Assembly: GCA_963920705.1 (NCBI GenBank)
Contig: OY987238.1
Coordinates: 14,874,183 to 14,938,182 of the forward strand
Length of the DNA stretch: 64,000 bases
Direction of reading: 5' to 3'
Source: Odiellus spinosus
Lineage: Eukaryota > Arthropoda > Arachnida > Opiliones > Phalangiidae
The notes below the pieces were generated by a model that was not told the origin of the DNA, did not search any database, and worked only from the letters and a program-made list of their open reading frames with translations. Made by a program: the position numbers and the translations under genes. How positions within the stretch are numbered: position 1 is the stretch's first letter; each line of letters opens with the position of its first letter. Positions 11,332 through 24,233 of this stretch are shown here, one piece after another.

Positions 11332-13412
11332 ATGTTTAATTTAGGTAAAGGTTTCGCGAGAATTATATCATTAAACCTTCAAAATATTGGTACTGCCATT
11401 ATGTTTGCTATGATTTATTTGTGTTTATGTATCGGACGTGTTGTTTTGGATACGGTGACGTCATTTTTGGGTTGCCTTTATTATGGTAAACAAATTAGAA
11501 GAATTCCTTCAATTAGAGAAGATATTCTAAAACTGTCCGCGGTAGAATTGGCTGCAAAGATACGAAACAAACAGGTTTGTGATATGTTCTTGAACATCAG
11601 AATATTAAAATTGTGTAACTGTTCATGGTGTCCATCGTCTCAGCACCTTCTTAATCAATTGATGATTAATGCGTTGAAATAACACTAATTTCCAGCTTAA
11701 GTCCGAAGACGTTGTGAATATTTACATATCCAGAATTAAATTTGTTAATCCACCAATCAACGCCGTCAATGAAAATCATTTCCGGGAAGCTATTCAATTG
11801 GCACGCGCGGCTGATGACTACATCCAATCTTCCGGACGGTCATCCGAGCATATTGCCAAGACGAAACCGTTACTGGGTGTACCAGTGTCCATCAAAAATT
11901 CCTTCTCTGTTAAAGGTAACGGGACACTTTAAAAAAAGAACCAAGACTTAATCAGCGTAAGAGTTCCGTTTTTGGTTCTTAATAGGATGGGCTTGGGACA
12001 CCGGAAGTCACCCGCGACGAACGAAGAAAGGGGAACAAGACGCGCCTGCAGTTTTACGCTTGCGTCAAGCCGGTGCCATTCCAATTGTTCTGACTAATGT
12101 CCCAGAGTTATGCATGTGGTTAGATTCGTATAATACGATTTACGGATCCACCTGCAATCCCTACGACTTAAGTAGAATCCCTGGAGGAAGTAGTGGTGAG
12201 TACCACGAAGTTTAGTACTTGTTCGAACGTTTAAACCACGATGCCAATACATTTCAGGCGGGGAAGCGGCGTTGATAGCGTCAGCTGGATCTGTACTTGG
12301 TCTTGGTAATGATATTGGTGGAAGTCTAAGGTTCCCAGCGTTCTTTTGCGGTATTTATAGCCATAAACCATCTGCTGGTAAGAACTGTCCAATTCATATA
12401 GTCGTTGGTTGTTGGTAACATTCCAATTTTTAGGTTTGGTAAATACTGATCTCATCTATCCAACACCTGGCAAAGAAACTATATCTTACGCAACTGTTGG
12501 TCCTCTGTGCCGCTATGTTTCGGATCTCAGGCTTTCGTTAAAAGTACTTTCTGGAAGAAACGCCTCCAAATTGCAATTGGACCAAGAGGTAATTATCGAA
12601 ATTTAAGAGAGTGAGGAACAGTTGCTAACTTAAACAGAACTCGCGTCCATCATCAGGTTGATTTCAGTCAAGTTAAATTCTTCTACTTAACGGAAATCGA
12701 CGATCCATTGACTACTTCCGTTCAACCGGAAATAAAGAAAGCCACAGAAAAGGTAACTTTAATTTCCAATCGTTACCAGAAGACTTGGAGTCCTCCTTGT
12801 TAAATTATTAAACTTTCACAGGCTGTTTTCCACTTCAAAAACAAGTACTGTTCATCCGTGGAACGTTTGAGTTTACCATTGTTAAACAAAGTCTTCGTTA
12901 TGTGGATGACAGCCATGAGAGTCGGTGATAACCCGACTTTTGCCGAACTTATGACCGACATGAACGGGAACGTCAAACTTCTACCAGAATTTTTACTTTG
13001 GTGTCTGCGACGACCGAGACATACTCTACCAATTTTACTTTTGGCTCTAATGGAGAAATTCTCACCACCCAAAGATTCTGAAGGTTACGAGAAGGTCATG
13101 AGGAAGTTAGACCGTTTAAAGAAAGATTTCCACAAGATATTCAACATCGAGGGCAAAGAGATAGTACTGATTATGCCACCGTATCCGGAAACGGCGCCAT
13201 TCCACAATGAAACTCTTTTAAAATCGGTGAACTGCGCATACTCCTTCGTCTTCAATTTAACCGGCATGCCCGTTACCACTTGTCCAACTGGAAGGGGGAA
13301 AAATAATCTACCCATCGGGGTACAAATCGCTAGTGGCCTCAACAAAGATTATTTAACGATAAAAGTCGCTGAAGAACTGGATTTGGTCTTCGGTGGATGG
13401 ACTGCGCCCTGA
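11332..13412 (+). CDS. FAAH2: Fatty-acid amide hydrolase 2-like amidase, copy B
   Basis: Spliced from seven exons: 11332-11574, 11696-11915, 11986-12195, 12258-12377, 12434-12588, 12657-12752 and 12822-13412 (544 aa, stop TGA). All introns are GT-AG and 56-121 nt long. The N-terminus has a hydrophobic span (about residues 18-45) typical of the membrane anchor of FAAH-type enzymes. The triad is complete: K148 in GVPVSIKNS, S223 in IPGGSSGGEA and S247 in GNDIGGSLRFPA, with the same 75/24 spacing as copy A. It should act as a serine hydrolase on lipid amides. Exons 2 and 3 have the same lengths (220 and 210 nt) as in copy A. One extra intron after HKPSAG splits what is a single exon in copy A. 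AATAAA at 13620-13625 is a candidate poly(A) signal. The region before the second catalytic block (WDTGSHPRRTKKGEQDAP) diverges from copy A. Confidence 0.92.
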
Positions 13413-16400
13413 TTTGCAAGGTACAGTAGGTAATTAGACAGTTTGGAATTTCCGGGCAAGTTAAAAGTCGCGTTGGACTGTCCTGGAGATGGTTAAATTA
13501 AATTTAAGTCGTTTAAGACAATTTATAAGTTAACAATTTTCGTACAAATATTTTAAAATTGAATCTTCCGAATTTATTCTTATTTTTTTTAATCGATCCG
13601 CGCGTTGAACACTAATTGAAATAAATTATTCATCATTGACCAAGGCTTAAGTGTTATTAAAACAAAGGCTTGAGCTAATGATATAAGCTACAAATCCTTA
13701 GATTCAAATCCATTTTAATCTACCCAACATCTTTTAAGGAGTATTCATAGATTTGTTGCAGTTGCAGTTAGGTGTAAAATTACAAGTAGTTAGTTTTCAA
13801 AGGTATGTTCAAGTGATGTTTCAGTTGTCAATGGCGCCATTATTTTAGTAAGTTTATTATAATAGTATCAGAAGTATATAGAAGAAAGTAGGTAAGCCCC
13901 CTTTAACGCGTGCTAACCAATTAGAGAGAGGCAGCAATTTGTTTCCGATTTTCGGAGATGCGCCACGACACGGTGGTAATCCGAACTAAAAACCAAGGTT
14001 AAGATTGATTCTGGCATTCCTTTTTTTAATCGGCTAAAAACTAATAAGTTTAACTAATAAGTTTAAGTTATTTACTTCTGCTATTATCAAAACTTAAAAA
14101 AGTATCATTTCCCATAAAGAACTTTTTCTAAAACACTGGTATACTTTCATCACACTTATGGGTAAAAATACTAATATATTAGAACTTGACTTATCTTTAG
14201 GGTTTACGGATAATTTCCTGAACTATTTTATAATCAATATGATTTAACATTATGTAGTAATGAGCCATAGTTTTTCTTATATTGCAAACAGTTATTGAAT
14301 TAGTTAAGAAAAAAAAAATCCCTCTTGTTTCCGCAAATAGTTTTTTGGAGCGGGTTGCGTTTGTTCATCGTAAGTTTAGAGCGCGAAAAAACTGAGTTTC
14401 ATTTCAAAACTATATGGGTAGGGTTGATAAGGGCCCTAGGCTTTTAGGCTAAGTTAAACTTAACCTGATATTAACTTTATATGAGCGTGGCGCCACTGTA
14501 TCTTTTAATCGGAGTAAAAATTGTAACGTTGAGAAAGTACGAAGTCTGCTTTTTTTCGAGTGAGCTTCAACAAGACTAGGTTTTTGTGATAAGATTTTCA
14601 AGTAATTTTATATCGAATAAGAATACGTTAAGATTTATGAAAGGTTATGGTTCGATTTCCGCCTGTAAGTGCCCGTGAACATTTGGATTAATATTACAAC
14701 AATTACCTGACTTGTTTTAAGGTAAGCGAGGTTGACCTTTATAACGTTTGTATTGATGTAGTTTTGTACTCACGTTCTTGTAATTGTTCACAAACTAAAC
14801 CCGGTTAAAAACCATTAGGTTATGATAGATTAGGATACGAAAAAGCTTCATGGTACTTGTTGTATCAGAAATCTGGTCCTCACAAATTGGTTACTCGTAA
14901 TATCCTCAAATGTAAGCGAATATAAATTTAGGAGGGCATTATGAAAACATTTGCTGATAAAGAAATCGCATTACTTCACGTGGTAATAAGTAGCTGTAGC
15001 TTTGCATCTGTGTAGGTCAAACCTTCATGGTCATGGGTGGTTGGTATCAGTGTTTAATTACATTGAACTAACGTGTACTCGGTAGACGAATGTTTACTGG
15101 TACTGGTACGTAAACTGGACAATTGCAAATATTTCCAGTCAGTCGTGTTAATATGATTGTCCACCAACTAAGTACTGTGGCGATGTTTTTTTGAAAATAA
15201 CTTTATCACTTGAAAAATAAGTACAGAGGTTCGAGTTGTAGTCGCGGTAGTTGTGACTGGAAATTTTTTTGAAACTTTTGAATGACGTCAAAGAACTCGC
15301 GAAGGCCTTGTCCTCGGGTTCCGATTCTTCAAGCTCCTCCGTCTTGATTCAGAGACAAAAACAACAATGTGTTTTCCCCCTTAAAGATGAGATTTCTCTA
15401 GAACTAGATTTCGCCTCGTAGTAAGTAGCTAAATTTAGCATCATATGAGTTAGTATAACGCTTCCCGCTCTTGTCTTGGGATTCTTCTTCAGGAGGTCCA
15501 GACTTAAAAGATAAATATAAGATAAACAGGCTTTTTTTATCGTTTATTACCAGCTTAGGGTACTGACTCCCCGTTAATATCTTGCACCGTTTCGTTTTTT
15601 GGTTTTAATTACTGCGAAACGACTGACAGCTGGGATTTATCACCAGGGGAAAGACATTAAACCATGAGTTAAAGGGCAAGTACAGCTGGAAGGGAACACC
15701 TGATTGGTTTTCAGCGTGTACTAACCAACACTCGCGTCTCTGGTGAGGGGTAACTAGAAATAACTATCTACACATCAACCTTCGCCACTCCACTTTTCCT
15801 TTATAAACCCTAACAGCTGAAGAATCTGTATGTTTTGGACTAAACAATTTGGCTAATGTCTTGAAGTGGTGACTTCAAAGGGGCTCTACTAAAGCAGATA
15901 TTCGCTTTATTGGAAGGACTTATGAACACCGGGTACTTGGGGTTAAAATGAAAGTTTTTCCTTTTTTCCTAATGTAAGAGGCACGTCCTCCATATTGAGT
16001 AAGAATGTCAACAGGACATTCCAGGTGTAGGTACACATATATTTAGATTGCGCTTTGTCTTGTGGACATTTTAGCTACGAAGACATTAGGCTTAGCTCTT
16101 CCTCACGCAATCGCGGAGTGTAAATTGACCCAGAGATTTCATTCTTTGTTCGATGTATGAATACTTGGCGAGGCTAATAGCCTAATTCAGGTGTGTGGGG
16201 GTGTTTCCTGGTATTTTATAACTGGCGAAACGCGAAACGGTCTATCGCAGCTGCGTATATTTCTCAACAGGATAATAATGTTCTATTCGGAAAAATTGGC
16301 AAAGAAAAGTTACCCGACGGCTTTCCTTCATCAAATCGTCACGCAAAAGCGAATTCACCGCTTAAAATCCACGTTTTTGACCCTCACGGAAATTTATAGG

Positions 16401-17540
16401 TATATTAAAAAAATTTCTAGAAGGGCATACGCTAGTATTTGTTTAGTCAGACAGTTCGGTGGGAAACATTCAGATAAATTTTACGTTATCTTTTATATTA
16501 TCACACAGTTCTCATTAACGCGCCGGTATAACTCTGTAGCTGTAGTTTTAATAACTATTTGCGCAGCTTCGTTCAATATTATGTAGTCTAGAACAAATCG
16601 TACGTAACGCCGCGACTGTATATCAAAGGTTTGCCGGAATTTCGCGTCACAATTAAGTACAAGGTTTCGGTAATCGTAAAATCATATTTATAACAAAGGC
16701 TTAGTTCTCATCCTGTATGTCATTTTAAATTATTATCGCCCCTATTATAGTTCGTAATCAAAATCTATTTAATCTAACAATATAGCTTCTGTTAAAAAAA
16801 GATATTGCGGAGTAGTTTCATTCCTTATCGCGATCGCTACTAGACATAGAATTGCCCCGTTTAAAAAAGTCGCTAAGCCTAATTCTAGAATTTGAAACTT
16901 GGAAGCAAGTTTACCTGTTTTGGCGCGAGATTTCAAGATCAATATATGTGTGTGCGCGCGTGAAGAGTTTAAGGATTCTCCTTCCTAATTCTTGGAGACT
17001 AAACCAGATGGCGGAAGTGACGCTGTCCTAGATGGACCAAAAAAAAAAGTCGCGTTTTTTCGCGCTAATTGAAATTAAATGGCTTTGGCTGTTGGTTTAA
17101 AAATATCAAGACGAAAATGTAAGTTTAAATTTACAAACTACGTAATGTTTGAAGGGTTTTTGAAAGAGTTTTGTCATTGGTATTCGAGGTGCTCAAAAAA
17201 GGCCGGCCTCTTTTGACATCATCTACTATAATTATTATGGTATATTAAACGCTTGAAATTCAAGGGTTCACTAAGGGTTTCCATTGAGCAAATACCACGC
17301 TTGTTTAAAACCATTATGACCATAAGGAGATAACAGGTAGAGTCTGATCAACCTCCAAAAAAAGGTGGGATCAAATTAGGCTAAATCAAGAGCTAAATTA
17401 ACACTGGGACACTAATCACCTTGTTAAAGTGTTTTAACACTGGTGGGATGATCTCTTTCACTTCCCACCAAAGTTGGTTTATTACATTCGTTTATTTCCA
17501 GGATAGCGCAGTTGTTTTGCATGTAAATTAGGGTCTGGTC

Positions 17541-17779
17541 CAGGGACGGAAATAAGAAATTTTTCTTATTGGACAAATGTCCAGTAACCCCCCTTAAAAA
17601 TTCAAAAGTTATCGGACATTTAACAAAATTACCGGACAATGCTACATTTCTTGTATTGAAAAGTACTTTTTTTTTATCGGACATTTGTCCAGTGACCCCC
17701 TCTTAAAAATAAAAAGTTATCGGACATTTGGAAAATTTATCGGACAATGACCAGTGACTTGTGCTTATTTCCGTCCCTG
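17541..17779. mobile_element. hAT-like MITE with perfect 8-bp target duplication
   Basis: The ends CAGGGACGGAAATAAG and CTTATTTCCGTCCCTG are perfect inverted repeats. The flanks GTCTGGTC (17533-17540) and GTCTGGTC (17780-17787) are identical 8-bp direct repeats, as hAT transposition leaves. Inside are two related blocks (GGACAAATGTCCAGT and TATCGGACATTT types) and no transposase. It is a 239-bp non-autonomous element. Confidence 0.88.
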
Positions 17780-18820
17780 GTCTGGTCACTATAAACACTT
17801 TATTTCCAGAAATTAAAAATATGATTCTTTAGACACATATCGAACCTGGTTTCGGCTTTTTAAGCCATTTAGTTTTTTAGCAATCTTTATTTTACCAAAG
17901 GCTACATAAAATGGCAACACTAGACACTCACTGCTAAATATAACACCAATAATAATTAAAGAAAATAAATTATTCGAGTTTGAAACGAGTGTCGCACTTA
18001 TGAAATAAACGTCCTTATGCTACTATTTTAGGGGGGGGGGGGGGGTTCGCGGTTACGCTCGTATCCAAAACAAACAAATTAAAAATGCATAAATAACGAA
18101 TAAACGTGGCCGCCCACGGACTAATCCATGCCAGTGAAAACGGACAATGCAATAGAATTATTTCCGCCTTGAGTATATTAATTTGGGTGAGTTCATTTTA
18201 AACAATGGCGTGTACGAGAAATTTTAAGGGGTTTGGATTCGCGCCAAATATTGTTCTACACGCTTCATTAGACTACAAGTTGTTAGGCTTAAAGTGACGC
18301 TTTCACTATATAAACCATTGAAAATAATGATATACTTAAGAATTATTATTATTAGCTTATGATAGATGGTAATTATTATCTACGCTTATAATGAGTTAAT
18401 ACGAATAGACCCTAACAATACACGAACCAGATGAATCCTCTTTCAATTTCTATGTAATGGTAAACACCCACTTATTTGTGGGTTGAACTTAAATGCAAAA
18501 ATGATCTGGCTTTGCGGGTGTTTGAAACTCCGGGTGGTTTCTGATTAAAACAGAATACAAGCTCGATTAGATTGAAGAATTCCATAGAGAACTGTTTCTT
18601 TCCCTGTTAAATTTGACTCTAAACAAGGTTGCTAATGTATATAGTTCAACTTAATGATATTAAGTGTATCAGAAGTTGATAAACGGAGGAGTTCCCTTAG
18701 CGTTTGAAGAATGAAATTAGTTTAATTTTAGCTCGTTTTTGAAACCAGATTCCGCGAGATTAGTGGCCCGTGACGTCAGAGGGCCCCATTTAGTTCGCTG
18801 TATTATCTACAAAGGGATAT

Positions 18821-19165
18821 GGTCAGGGATGATTATCTTGGATGATCAGGGATGATTATCTTGGATGATCAGGGATGATTATCTTGGATGATCAGGGATG
18901 ATTATCTTGGATGATCAGGGATGATTATCTTGGATGATCAGGGATGATTATCTTGGATGATCAGGGATGATTATCTTGGATGATCAGGGATGATTATCTT
19001 GGATGATCAGGGATGATTATCTTGGATGATCAGGGATGATTATCTTGGATGATCAGGGATGATTATCTTGGATGATCAGGGATGATTATCTTGGATGATC
19101 AGGGATGATTATCTTGAATGATCAGGGATGATTATCTTGAATGATCAGGGATGATAATCTTGAAT
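18821..19165. repeat. 23-bp minisatellite, 15 units
   Basis: The unit GATCAGGGATGATTATCTTG plus GAT repeats with an exact 23-bp period. The first 12 units are nearly identical and the last three carry TTGAAT in place of TTGGAT. A decayed unit follows to about 19195. Confidence 0.93.
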
Positions 19166-21139
19166 GATAAGTGAAAATTATCTTAATTGGTCAGGAAAAA
19201 CCTGTAAAATTCAAGGCAAATTTGTGGCAACCCTGTTTACACATACTTTGATTTAGTTGTACTCGAACAAGGCTTAGGAGAAATGATTTTTTATCAATAT
19301 TAAGGGGTGGAGTGATAGATCATAACGTAGAGGCTCACAATTTTTCACTATATCTCTCCGTTATTTAAGAATTAATATAAGTTTGTTCGTACTATTTTTG
19401 GCTCTATTGACGTTTAACATTATGTATTTATCCGCTTCAGTTGCAGTTACGGTTAGTGAAGTGTAGAAAATTATATAATTATACATAGGAAATTGACATT
19501 CCAGCGTTTCAGGGTGTCGAATTATTTTTTTGTCAGCTATTGAACGAGGTTCGGAAACCTTACTCTTCGTATTAAAGTTAATGAATCGAATAGACGTCTT
19601 ACACAATCACTCAATAACTCAGTTGGGGTCATGCAATTTTTGGAACTTGGAAATATCAAAGCCCCTTTCACACTAATCATATTATTTCAGCACTTAAAAT
19701 TAGTATAAATTGAATTATATTTTCGCGCTGCTAACCCTTTAACCCACTAACGAACAATACCGGAAATGACATGTCTGTCATAATTTCCATTTAAGATGGT
19801 CTAAGGCGCTTGTCTTCCCCTAGCTATGTAATTATCTTCGGGGCAAATTTCTTAATTACATTAAGGTATTACTTTAATTATGCCTAGTAAAATATGTTAA
19901 AAATTTGTCTGTTTTAGTTAAAATTAGTTTTTTTGGTAATCCAAGCGTATTAAATTTAATATCTGAGCTGTAGGTGCGTAAGCATTAGTAAAGAGTGGCA
20001 ATGTAATAAATGACTTGATGAAATTTTCTAAATTCCTCGGAAAAAGGGAGATTGAAAACTTCGTGCTCACGCATAGAAGTTCCATCTAAACCGACCCAAT
20101 ATAATTGTTAAATATTAGATTTCAAGCAGTGTAAATGCGCTCATTTTTCGAAATCGTCTAAGATTTCCAGGAGCTATTTTCAAATGTTGTTGGAGCGCCT
20201 TTAAAAGTTAGTTTCTCCGCTCCTTAGTGGTTATCATCGTCTGCTTATAAGATAATAAGTTTATCTTATCTTCTAGATAAGTTATAAACATGATAAGATA
20301 AACCAAGGGGTCCAGAATAAAATGTGATTGGCTGATTCATTAACTTTTGTTTCTTGTTAACATAAGTCCAGAAACAAGTACTTAAGAGTACTATGACCAA
20401 CTAGTAGGTACAGGGAAGAATCCCAATTCTGTTTTTCATCCATTTCAATGTCCCTTTAAACGATTATGAGGCGATAAAACTCTTAACGAAGATAAAAACT
20501 GAATCAGTTGAAAAATACAGCGAGTATACTTCTGTACCACTCGTGATATGTTCTTAGAGATAGAAGAGATACTAACTTCCCACTTACTGACTTAAATAGA
20601 TGGAAAATTACGCCGTAAGTCATTTAAAACTAGCTATTCACTCGCGTTTTTGGCTAGCGAAGAAATATTTTTTTGGAGGGAGAGTTCGACCCAGGGAGTC
20701 TATACAATAATCGCAACAACTTTGACAAGCAGCCGTTACCCTAAAGATATAATTGGCTAGATAAGGAGTACTACAATCGTTTCCAATCGTCTTCGAGTCG
20801 ATAATTGAACGTTTTAGATCAGGCTGCGATTGACGGCTTACTCGTCAAAACTGTCGGTGGTTGATTACGGTCGCCTTCGCGAACAGGTGTCTCCAGAAGC
20901 TATCGCCCCCGCTTTTTTTTTTGTAACGCGATGAAAAAATTCTAGAAAGACTTCGACCCGACTGCAAAAAAATATACGATAAACAGGTTATCCGCGCTCG
21001 GGGAGCTTCGAAGGGGAGCGACAAATATGAATACCGTTTGAAGTGAGAGAAAAAAACATCTAGGTTCTTCCCAAATTGGGAAGTTAACGCGCCAGTTTTA
21101 CTGTCTGAAAAGTGATTAAAGCTCACGGTGTGTTTTTTT

Positions 21140-21154
21140 ATGGGACTCGACTAA
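21140..21154 (+). promoter_or_regulatory. Upstream mini-ORF before dystrophin start
   Basis: ATGGGACTCGACTAA lies seven bases before the dystrophin ATG. If it is inside the transcript, this four-codon uORF could lower initiation at the main start. The transcription start is unknown. Confidence 0.35.
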
Positions 21155-21160
21155 TTCGCT

Positions 21161-24100
21161 ATGGATGCCTTTAAGAAAATGACCACCATGGTTTCCTATC
21201 TGAAACCAGTTGGAATACCAGAATTGATGATCAATGGTGAGTGAGATAATGGCTTATCAGTTGTAGTAATTAAAGACGCCGGTACGGAAGCCATTCATTG
21301 CGTGATAATTAAGGGAATAGAATTACCACACTACGTTTTTAAGTTCCCCTTATAGCTTTGTATCTTTAAGGATGACCTTCGCGTCAAATCTCAGAGCAGA
21401 TAGTTCCTTTAAAGTCCTTATATGCTTTAGAATTATCCCCATTAATGTCATCTTCCCTTGCGTACGATTTATAATAGTCAACGTCGTCTGCTAAGCAAGG
21501 AAAGAAGTGGCTTTAAAAACGCAGATAGTTCCTTTGAAGTCTATATCAGCTTAGAATTTGCCCCTTTAAAATTATCAACAATTTATGTTCTATGTTGTCT
21601 GCTAAGCAAGACAAGATGACGGCTTTAAAGGAGCTCTGCAAATCTCATGAGTCCCTTTAAAGGGACTATCTGCTATTTGTAGAGCGGACGACTCGATTGT
21701 GAAAACAAACGCAGCCTTGTCAGTGTTAGTCTATTGATCTCAATTGAATTCCTAATGTTTTAACTAAAAACCACTTCACTTTTCAAATTTTAGTTTTCAT
21801 AACTGCGGTGAAGCTAAAAACAAGAATGTGCTTGTCAGTAGTATTTTAATCCTTTTTTCGTAGGATTATGACCAGCCCATTTGACTATTATATATTTGAA
21901 TGACGTCACTGAAGTACCATTAGCGTGCCTTGCAGACGACACGCTTTTAGTGAAGTACGCGGACGCGGTGTATGTAATCATTAGAGGTTTTAATTAAGAT
22001 AATTGGATCATCGCTAAAACTATTATATCTTCAATTAACATTACATATCCTTTGTTAAGAAGACAACTTATTTCTACCGAAAGCCCTCTTCCATATCATG
22101 GCCGTGGTTCGAAGCGAATGAAGCCAATCGTAGTGCTTGGAGAGTGCCTAACGGGGATCATCGTAACGGGTGTCATTATAAGGACACCGGAAAAAATTTA
22201 GATTCACCTAGTTTTTATAGAATTTTAAACAAATGAAGTTAATGATAATTTAAACGTATCAATTACACCATATCAAATTAAAATATGAGTGCCTTGAATA
22301 CAGAACACAGCCCTAACATACATCATGGCTTTGGTAAGCTCTTTTAGGCCTAACATCAATTGGAGCATACTGATAAGGTTGTCTGAGGGGAAATTTAATT
22401 AATATTATAAGTTCACCCTAATTGTTGATGTAGATACGAAGTTTAGAGACTAGACTAAATGTAAACTAACGCTGTTAAATTTGTATTTGTATCGATAGAT
22501 GAACGAGAAGACATTCAAAAGAAAACATTTACAAAATGGATAAACATTCAACTAGCGAAAGGTGACTTTCCATTGGTCAAAGAATTATTTCACGACTTAA
22601 GGGATGGAACCCTTCTTTTAGCGTTGCTAGAATCTTTATGCGGTAAAGAACTAGTAAGTTTCCCTAGTTTATAAACAAAATTTTGACAAATGTTTCGAGA
22701 GAAGAATGTGTATATTATTTTTAGAAAAGAGAAAAAGGCAGGTTAAGGGTGCATCATCTAAATAATGTGGCTCGAGCTCTGACGGTGCTAGAAGAAAATA
22801 ACGTGAAATTAGTTAATATAAGTACAAATGATATCGTTGATGGAAATCCTAAATTAACTCTCGGTCTTATCTGGAGCGTAGTTCTACATTGGCAAGTAAG
22901 TAAATTTGAATGCCAGACCAAAGGAGTCGTAGCTTAGTGGTTAAGCCTAACCCTATCGTATTTTAGGTGCAAGGAGTTTTAAAGAGTGTTAGTGATGAAA
23001 TCCCTCAACAAACGAATTTGGAGAAAACGCTATTAGCTTGGTGTCGAGACGTTTCAAAAGGATACGTGGGAATTGACATACGTAACTTTACGACATCATG
23101 GTCGGATGGACTCGCATTTAATGCCTTAATTCATAAATTTCGGTGAGTTTTTATCTATATTAATTTCAACAAATCACGAGCCAATTATTTGTGGTCCTCC
23201 AAATACGCTTTTATCTTATTATTTTGCAGTCCCCATTTGTTCGAGTACGGGGCATTGTTAGCTCAAGATCCCCTCACTCGTCTGGAACACGCCTTTCAAA
23301 TAGCGCACAGATATCTCGGCATTGAACGTTTGCTAGATCCCGAAGGTCATTATCATTCGTCTATTTTTTTAGTTTATTTGCATGAATGGCTTAGAAGTAA
23401 ATTTCGACCTATAATCTAGTGTCTGCTTAGATTCATATTGATACTCTCACGAAGCCTTGGCTTTTTATTGATTATCTGTTAAGCTTTGGTTTCTTTTAAT
23501 ACCTCTTTTAACCCTTGGTTTCTTTTAATACCTCTTTTAACCCTTGGTTTCTTTTAATACCTCTGTAACCCTTGGTTTCTTTTAATACCTCTGTAACCCT
23601 TGGTTTCTTTTAATACCTCTGTAACCCTTGGTTTCTTTTAATACCTCTGTAACCCTTGGTTTCTTTTAATACCTCTGTAACCCTTGGTTTCTTTTAATAG
23701 CTCTGTAACCCTTGATTTCTTTTAATAGCTCTGTAACCCTTGATTTCTTTTAATACCTCTGTAACCCTTGATTTCTTTTAATACCTCTGTAACCCTTGAT
23801 TTCATTTAAAACCTCTGTAACCCTTGATTTCATTTAAAACCTCTGTAACCCTTGATTTCATTTAAAACCTCTGTAACCCTTGGTTTCTTTTAATACCTCT
23901 TTAAGCCTTAGTTTTTTTAATACCTCTCTAACCCTTGATTTCTTTTAAAACCTCCTTAAGCCTTTGCTCTTTTTTTTACCTCGCTAAGCCTTGGTTTCTT
24001 TTAATATCTCACTAAGCCTTGGTTTTTTTTTATTGAATAACGCGCTAAGCCTTGGTAAGGATTTAAACACAACATTTTTTCGATTTTACTGAATTTTAAA

Positions 24101-24233
24101 TCTTGTTTTAGATGTCAACTCGCCGCGACCTGATAAGAAGTCAGTTGTTATGTACGTTATGTGTTTTTTTCAAGCACTACCTCATCAAAGCATTCCATTA
24201 AGGCGATTGGAATCAGTCGAATTATCAGATTCG
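21161..24233 (+). CDS. Dys: Dystrophin exons 1-6: tandem CH actin-binding domain
   Basis: These six exons give 272 codons. Exon 1 is a 25-residue leader ending ...PELMIN. Exons 2-3 form CH1, with [18 protein letters not shown] (the first actin-binding site), then [19 protein letters not shown] and [15 protein letters not shown]. The linker [20 protein letters not shown] ends exon 3. Exons 4-6 form CH2, with [56 protein letters not shown] and [14 protein letters not shown]. Exon 6 ends in the hinge ([11 protein letters not shown]). Exon 5 ends at 23345 in phase 1. Its frame stays open past the donor for 24 codons to a TAG at 23417, so unspliced transcripts would end just inside CH2. A minisatellite fills intron 5. 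Confidence 0.95.

Larger units (their letters stand above)
13413..21160. other. 7.7-kb region upstream of dystrophin
   Basis: No gene can be supported. Contents I can name are one hAT-like MITE (17541-17779), a G run at about 18031-18045, a 23-bp minisatellite (18821-19165) and scattered TGACGTCA palindromes (15283, 18771). Upstream non-coding exons and distal promoters of dystrophin may be here. A possible donor, TTTTAAG followed by GTAAGCG, lies near 14720, but nothing ties it to the gene. The open frame at 16191-16586 shows no recognisable domain. Confidence 0.5.

Noticed and set aside
16191-16586. 131-codon open frame upstream of dystrophin
   Set aside because: No similarity recognised, composition typical of random AT-rich frames, no supporting splice or promoter signals.
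18821-19165. Possible CRISPR array
   Set aside because: Units are contiguous without unique spacers and the genome is eukaryotic; it is a minisatellite.
22923-22950. tRNA-like A box (GTAGCTTAGTGGTTAAGCC)
   Set aside because: It resembles the 5' part of a tRNA but no B box, anticodon arm or acceptor pairing follows; it lies in dystrophin intron 3.
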